Shown here piece after piece: positions 7,053 through 10,390 of a stretch of 10,390 bases of DNA (position 1 is its first letter; every line of letters starts with the position of its first letter). The translations under genes and the position numbers were made by a program. Under the pieces are notes generated by a model, which saw only the letters and a program-made list of their open reading frames with translations, did not search any database and was not told the origin of the DNA. The stretch lies in the NCBI GenBank assembly GCA_029862935.1, contig JAOTWK010000089.1, positions 1 through 10,390 on the forward strand. Reading direction: 5' to 3'. Origin of the DNA: Gemmatimonadota bacterium (GTDB lineage Bacteria; Gemmatimonadota; Gemmatimonadetes; Gemmatimonadales; GWC2-71-9).

Positions 7053-7468
7053 CAGCCGCAGTCCATGCGACCGTCCTCCGTTGCCGACCCGACCGGTGCA
7101 GCCGCGCCAACGAAGACGAAACACTGCCGCAACGTCGCCGCATGGGAGATCGACGCGGACCAGCCGATCGCCGTTGCCTCGTGCACTTGCACCAGCGTGG
7201 CGGGACTCCGGCGAAACCCCTTGGCCTCCAAGGTGGAGAGGTCGGCAGTATACGTACTCGTGTCGTAGAAGTGGGATTCCTCGATGACCGCCAAGTTCCG
7301 CAGATCCGACCGCATGGTCGAGAGGTAGCCGCGCTCGCGCACGCCTCGATACTGCGGTATCGCAATGGCGGCCAGCACGGTGACGACCGACATCGCGATC
7401 AACATCTCGACCAGAGAAAAACCACGGTCGGTGGTGCGACGCTGCGTTCCGTGACGCCTCGGGATCAT
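7052..7468 (-). CDS. Type IV pilin / pilin-like protein
   Basis: This is a 138-residue prepilin. A 16-residue basic leader (MIPRRHGTQRRTTDRG) ends in Gly16, and cleavage by the PilD prepilin peptidase would leave F17 as the N-methylated first residue. FSLVEML carries the invariant Glu at mature position 5. A hydrophobic helix runs to about residue 38 (AAIAIPQYRGVRERG), the N-terminal spine of pilins. The globular part has LRNLAVIEESHFYDTSTYT (about 56-74) and two cysteines, C116 and C137, that probably close the C-terminal disulfide loop. The subunit should assemble into a pilus or pseudopilus in the envelope. No pilus assembly gene is nearby, so its filament machinery is elsewhere. I took ATG at 7468, the only start close to the leader; a GGAG sits 15 nt upstream, farther than usual. 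The gene lies 59 bp after polA and is coupled to the next gene through TGATG. Confidence 0.9.
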   Translation of the reverse strand: MIPRRHGTQRRTTDRGFSLVEMLIAMSVVTVLAAIAIPQYRGVRERGYLSTMRSDLRNLAVIEESHFYDTSTYTADLSTLEAKGFRRSPATLVQVHEATAIGWSASISHAATLRQCFVFVGAAAPVGSATEDGRMDCG

Positions 7469-7527
7469 TCGACGCTGCCAAAGCTCCGGGAAGTACGCAC
7501 GGGACCTAACGACACCGACAAGCGCTC

Positions 7528-10284
7528 CTAGCCCTTCGCATCGAGCCAATTCGGTCCAACCCCCATCTCCACAACGAGCGGAATCGATAGCTCCGCGGCT
7601 CCCTGCATCTCTTCGCGCAATACCTCGCGCGCCGCTTCCACTTCCTGCTCGGGTACTTCAGCCACGAGCTCGTCGTGCACCTGGAGCACGATCGCCGCCG
7701 AAAGCCGGCGCTCGCGCAACGACGCGGCCACGCGGATCATGGCGCGCTTGATCAGGTCGGCTGCCGAGCCCTGGAGCGGTGAGTTCATCGCCACCCGTTC
7801 ACCGAACGCCCGCATGTTGTAGTTGCGATCCTTGAGCTCTGGAATGTAGCGCCGTCTTCCAAAGAGCGTTTCGGCGTACCCCCGCTGGCGCGCCACTGCG
7901 ATGGACTCATCCAGAAATCGACGCACGCCGGCGAACCGCTCGAAATAGAGATCAATGAACTCTCGAGCCTCATCCTGTGAGATGCCCAGTTGGCGACTGA
8001 GGGAGAACGGTCCCTGACCGTAGATGGTGGCAAAGTTGATCGTCTTCGCCCGCGCTCGCATCTCGGCCGTCACCTCCTCGAGCGACACGTCGAAGATGAC
8101 GGCCGCCGTTTCCCGGTGAATGTCGCCGCCGCGCTGGAACGCAGCGAGGAAGACGGGGTCACGCGACAGATGGGCAAGGAGTCGCAGCTCGATCTGCGAA
8201 TAGTCCGCAACCACGAACATCGCACCCGCCGCCGGCACGAAGCAGCGACGGATTCGCTCTCCCCGGGGCGTACGCACCGGGATGTTTTGGAGATTCGGGT
8301 TTGACGATGACAGCCGTCCCGTGGCGGCCCCCACCTGGGAAAAACTGGTGTGAATACGGGCCGTATCCGGGTGGACGGCGAGGGGCAGAGCATCCAGATA
8401 GGTCGAGCGCAGCTTGCTCACCTCTCGGTAGTCCAGCAGGAGCTGCGGCAGTGTGTGGCCGGACGCCGCCAACTCGCTCAGCACGTCCGCGTCGGTCGAG
8501 GCGCCCGTCTTGGTGCGCTTGAGGACGGGCAGGTTGAGTTTCTCGAACAGGACGTGGCGCAGTTGGGGGGTGCTGTTGATGTTGAAGTCCGTTCCCGCCT
8601 CGCGGTGGATCTTCGCCTCGAGCTCCCGGAGCTCTCCACCGAACTCGCTCGACAGCAATGCCAAACAGCTCGTGTCCACTGCGATACCCCGCCATTCCAT
8701 ATCGGCCAGCACATCGACGAGCGGCATTTCCATCTCGCGGAGCAGCGCCGTCAGGTCATGCGACTCGAGTTGCGGCGCGAAGAACGCCTGAAGCTCCCGT
8801 ATGGCCAGCGTGCTGCCGCAGCTATAGGCGGCCGCCCGATCGGGTGCGACCTCCGCGAACGGACGCTCACCCTTGCCTTTTCCGACGAGATCCTCGACGG
8901 CGGTCAGGCGCCGCCCCAGATGATCAAGTGCGAGCACCTCGAGTGCATGGGACCGGCGTCCAGGCTCGAGCACGAAGCTCGCAAGCATCGCGTCGTAGTG
9001 GAGACCACGAAGGGTCACTCCCGCCCTCCGAAGCACCAGTGCGTCTCGCTTGAGATCGTGGCCGATCTTCGCGCACGTTGGATCTTCCAGGACATCCACG
9101 AACGCCCGCATCGCCGGCGCGCCGATGGGCGGCAGGTTGCGCGGCGCTGCCGCCGCAGTGAGCTCACCGTCTGGCAACCGATGTCCCAGTGGTAGGTACC
9201 AGGCCCGGTCGCCCGCGATCGCCAACGACAGGCCAACTGGGTCAGCCCGGAGCGAATCCACGGCGCTCGCCTCCACGCGCAGAGCAACGGTTTCGACCGT
9301 CCGCAACTCGCGCAGCATCGCGGCGAGCGCCTCGGGCGAGTCGACCATCTCATGGTCGCGAGGAGCTGGCGCTCGGCCGCCCCGATCGCGCCGGATGTTG
9401 GGAATGAGGGTGTGGAACTCGAGTTCGGTGTACAGCGCTTCGAGGCGGTCCGCGTCCATCGTCGCGACGGAGAGGTCGTCGATCGTCTCAGGCACCGGCA
9501 CGTCGCGCCGAATCGTCACGAGCTTCTTGCTGAGCCGGGCGTTGTCGGCATCCGCAAGCAGTGCCTCTCGCGCCCGCTTGCCCTTGACGTCACCCGCATG
9601 CGCGAGGATGGCGTCCAGGTCGCCGTAGGTCTCGAGAAGCTTGCGTGCCGTCTTGTCTCCGACACCCTTCACCCCAGGGATGTTGTCTGACGAATCACCG
9701 ACCAGCGCGAGATAGTCGATCACTTGGTCCGGAGCCACGCCGAACCGCTCGCGCGCGTTGGAGGCATCCACCCACTGAGAATCCACGGCAGCCGGGCCAC
9801 CGCGGCCTGGATTCAGGAGCGACACATGGGGTGCGATGAGTTGATAGAAGTCCTTGTCTCCCGACACGATGACGGCCTGCATGCCACGGCTTGCCGCTCG
9901 CGTGGCCAGCGTGCCGATCACGTCGTCCGCCTCATAGCCGTCCACGACGATCAACGGCACGCCGAATCCCTGGAGTAGTTGCTCGATCCGTTCGAGCGAT
10001 CGATCGAAGTCCTCCTGCAGTTCGTCGTCGAGTTTCTCCCGCGTGGCCTTGTAGTCGGGAAACACCTCGTCGCGAAAAGACGAGCCGGCATCGTGGACCC
10101 ACGCGACATACGTCGGGTCGTAATCGGCAACCAGGCGGTGCAGGAAGTTCGCGACCCCCCAGACGGCCGACGTGTTCTCGCCGCGGCCCGTCCGCAGGGG
10201 GCGGGCGATCATCGCGAAGAAGGCACGGTAAATCAGGGCGTATCCATCGATGAGAAACACGCGGGGCGGGGATTCCTGCGTCAT
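7528..10284 (-). CDS. polA: DNA polymerase I
   Basis: This 918-residue, full-length family A polymerase acts in Okazaki fragment maturation and repair. The N-terminal 5' nuclease (about 1-300) keeps its metal-binding acids: D13 (FLIDGYALIYR), D65, E118/D120/D121 (YEADDVIG), D143/D145 (SGDKDF) and D197/D200 (VGDSSDNIPGVKGVG, leading into the helix-hairpin-helix). The middle domain (about 310-510) has the 3'-5' exonuclease fold but a degenerate active site: Exo I is LRVEA with Arg for the first Asp, Exo II KIGHDLKRD keeps D413, and Exo III is YSCGS with Ser for Asp, so proofreading is predicted absent. The polymerase domain is intact: motif A DYSQIELRL (D694), O-helix R743-xxx-K747-xxx-F751-xxx-Y755-G and motif C QVHDEL (H870-D871-E872). 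The ATG at 10284 has no visible Shine-Dalgarno; it follows an upstream membrane-protein gene by 42 bp. Confidence 0.97.
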   Translation of the reverse strand: MTQESPPRVFLIDGYALIYRAFFAMIARPLRTGRGENTSAVWGVANFLHRLVADYDPTYVAWVHDAGSSFRDEVFPDYKATREKLDDELQEDFDRSLERIEQLLQGFGVPLIVVDGYEADDVIGTLATRAASRGMQAVIVSGDKDFYQLIAPHVSLLNPGRGGPAAVDSQWVDASNARERFGVAPDQVIDYLALVGDSSDNIPGVKGVGDKTARKLLETYGDLDAILAHAGDVKGKRAREALLADADNARLSKKLVTIRRDVPVPETIDDLSVATMDADRLEALYTELEFHTLIPNIRRDRGGRAPAPRDHEMVDSPEALAAMLRELRTVETVALRVEASAVDSLRADPVGLSLAIAGDRAWYLPLGHRLPDGELTAAAAPRNLPPIGAPAMRAFVDVLEDPTCAKIGHDLKRDALVLRRAGVTLRGLHYDAMLASFVLEPGRRSHALEVLALDHLGRRLTAVEDLVGKGKGERPFAEVAPDRAAAYSCGSTLAIRELQAFFAPQLESHDLTALLREMEMPLVDVLADMEWRGIAVDTSCLALLSSEFGGELRELEAKIHREAGTDFNINSTPQLRHVLFEKLNLPVLKRTKTGASTDADVLSELAASGHTLPQLLLDYREVSKLRSTYLDALPLAVHPDTARIHTSFSQVGAATGRLSSSNPNLQNIPVRTPRGERIRRCFVPAAGAMFVVADYSQIELRLLAHLSRDPVFLAAFQRGGDIHRETAAVIFDVSLEEVTAEMRARAKTINFATIYGQGPFSLSRQLGISQDEAREFIDLYFERFAGVRRFLDESIAVARQRGYAETLFGRRRYIPELKDRNYNMRAFGERVAMNSPLQGSAADLIKRAMIRVAASLRERRLSAAIVLQVHDELVAEVPEQEVEAAREVLREEMQGAAELSIPLVVEMGVGPNWLDAKG

Positions 10285-10290
10285 GCGGTG

Positions 10291-10296
10291 AAGATA
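10291..10296 (-). promoter_or_regulatory. Possible -10 element for a leaderless polA transcript
   Basis: The minus strand reads TATCTT here (4 of 6 to TATAAT), followed by 6 nt and then the polA ATG. Transcription would start at or very near the A of the ATG. No clear -35 is present (GCGACG lies 17 bp upstream), and no Shine-Dalgarno precedes the ATG. Read-through from the upstream gene is the alternative. Confidence 0.2.
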
Positions 10297-10326
10297 GCAA
10301 CGGGACGCCGGTCCGTCGCCCGGCGC

Positions 10327-10390
10327 TCACATGAACAGGGTCAGCGTCAGGGCAACGCCCGGTGCAATCAGCAGGTTGTCGTCCAGTCCA
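10327..10390 (-). CDS. C-terminal end of a membrane protein, perhaps polyprenol/dolichol-kinase-like (partial)
   Basis: The minus-strand frame entering from the right edge encodes GLDDNLLIAPGVALTLTLFM and a TGA stop at 10327-10329. The short Asp-Asp-Asn-Leu motif followed by a hydrophobic helix that ends the protein resembles the C terminus of the diacylglycerol/polyprenol kinase (SEC59/DGK1/VTE5) family of CTP-dependent membrane kinases, as I remember it. Only 20 residues are visible, so the family assignment is tentative. The gene ends 42 bp before polA on the same strand and could be co-transcribed with it. The 42 bp between (10285-10326) show no terminator-like hairpin. Confidence 0.4.
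   Translation of the reverse strand, partial: GLDDNLLIAPGVALTLTLFM

Noticed and set aside
7053..7481. N-terminal extension of the DUF4031-like frame up to 7481
   Set aside because: This part is the pilin sequence read in another frame. The ATG at 7050-7052, overlapping the pilin stop, is the sensible start.
8350..9195. A 281-codon plus-strand open frame inside polA
   Set aside because: It is antisense to the intact exonuclease and polymerase domains of Pol I and shows no domain of its own.

Overview
The window reads as ordinary chromosome from a high-G+C Gram-negative bacterium. The best guess is a member of the Gemmatimonadota. This rests on the type IV pilin, whose C-terminal half (GWSA...Cys...Cys pattern and an EES-F-TYT stretch) resembles pilins I remember from that phylum, together with frequent GTG starts and a G+C content that looks near two thirds by eye. 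No alignment was run, so the phylum is an inference. I see no tRNA, rRNA, CRISPR array, insertion sequence, phage gene or long repeat.

Layout: (1) 1-773, plus strand: the C-terminal part of ribonuclease D, with the end of its exonuclease domain and two HRDC domains. (2) 770-2677, minus strand, read right to left: a secreted beta-lactamase-family serine hydrolase, a DCC-type (DUF393) thiol protein overlapping its end, and a MIP18/SufT-like Fe-S assembly factor that meets ribonuclease D at a shared CTAG stop. (3) 2678-2801: a divergent intergenic region. (4) 2802-4277, plus strand: an exported M28 zinc aminopeptidase. (5) 4481-6865, plus strand: an MMPL/RND-type 12-helix transporter with a Pro/Ala-rich tail. 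(6) 6723-10390, minus strand, read right to left: the end of an unidentified membrane protein (perhaps a polyprenol/dolichol-kinase-like protein), DNA polymerase I, a type IV pilin, and a small DUF4031-like protein whose 3' end lies antisense to the transporter tail.

The genes do not form one pathway. RNase D and Pol I are housekeeping nucleic-acid enzymes. The serine hydrolase, M28 peptidase, transporter and pilin act at the envelope. MIP18 and DCC are small cysteine-containing factors probably co-transcribed with the hydrolase. I found no convincing new multi-gene system. The points most worth a second look are the 143-bp antisense overlap between the transporter tail and the DUF4031-like gene, the degenerate proofreading site of Pol I, the pilin-DUF4031 translational coupling, and a possible leaderless start for polA.
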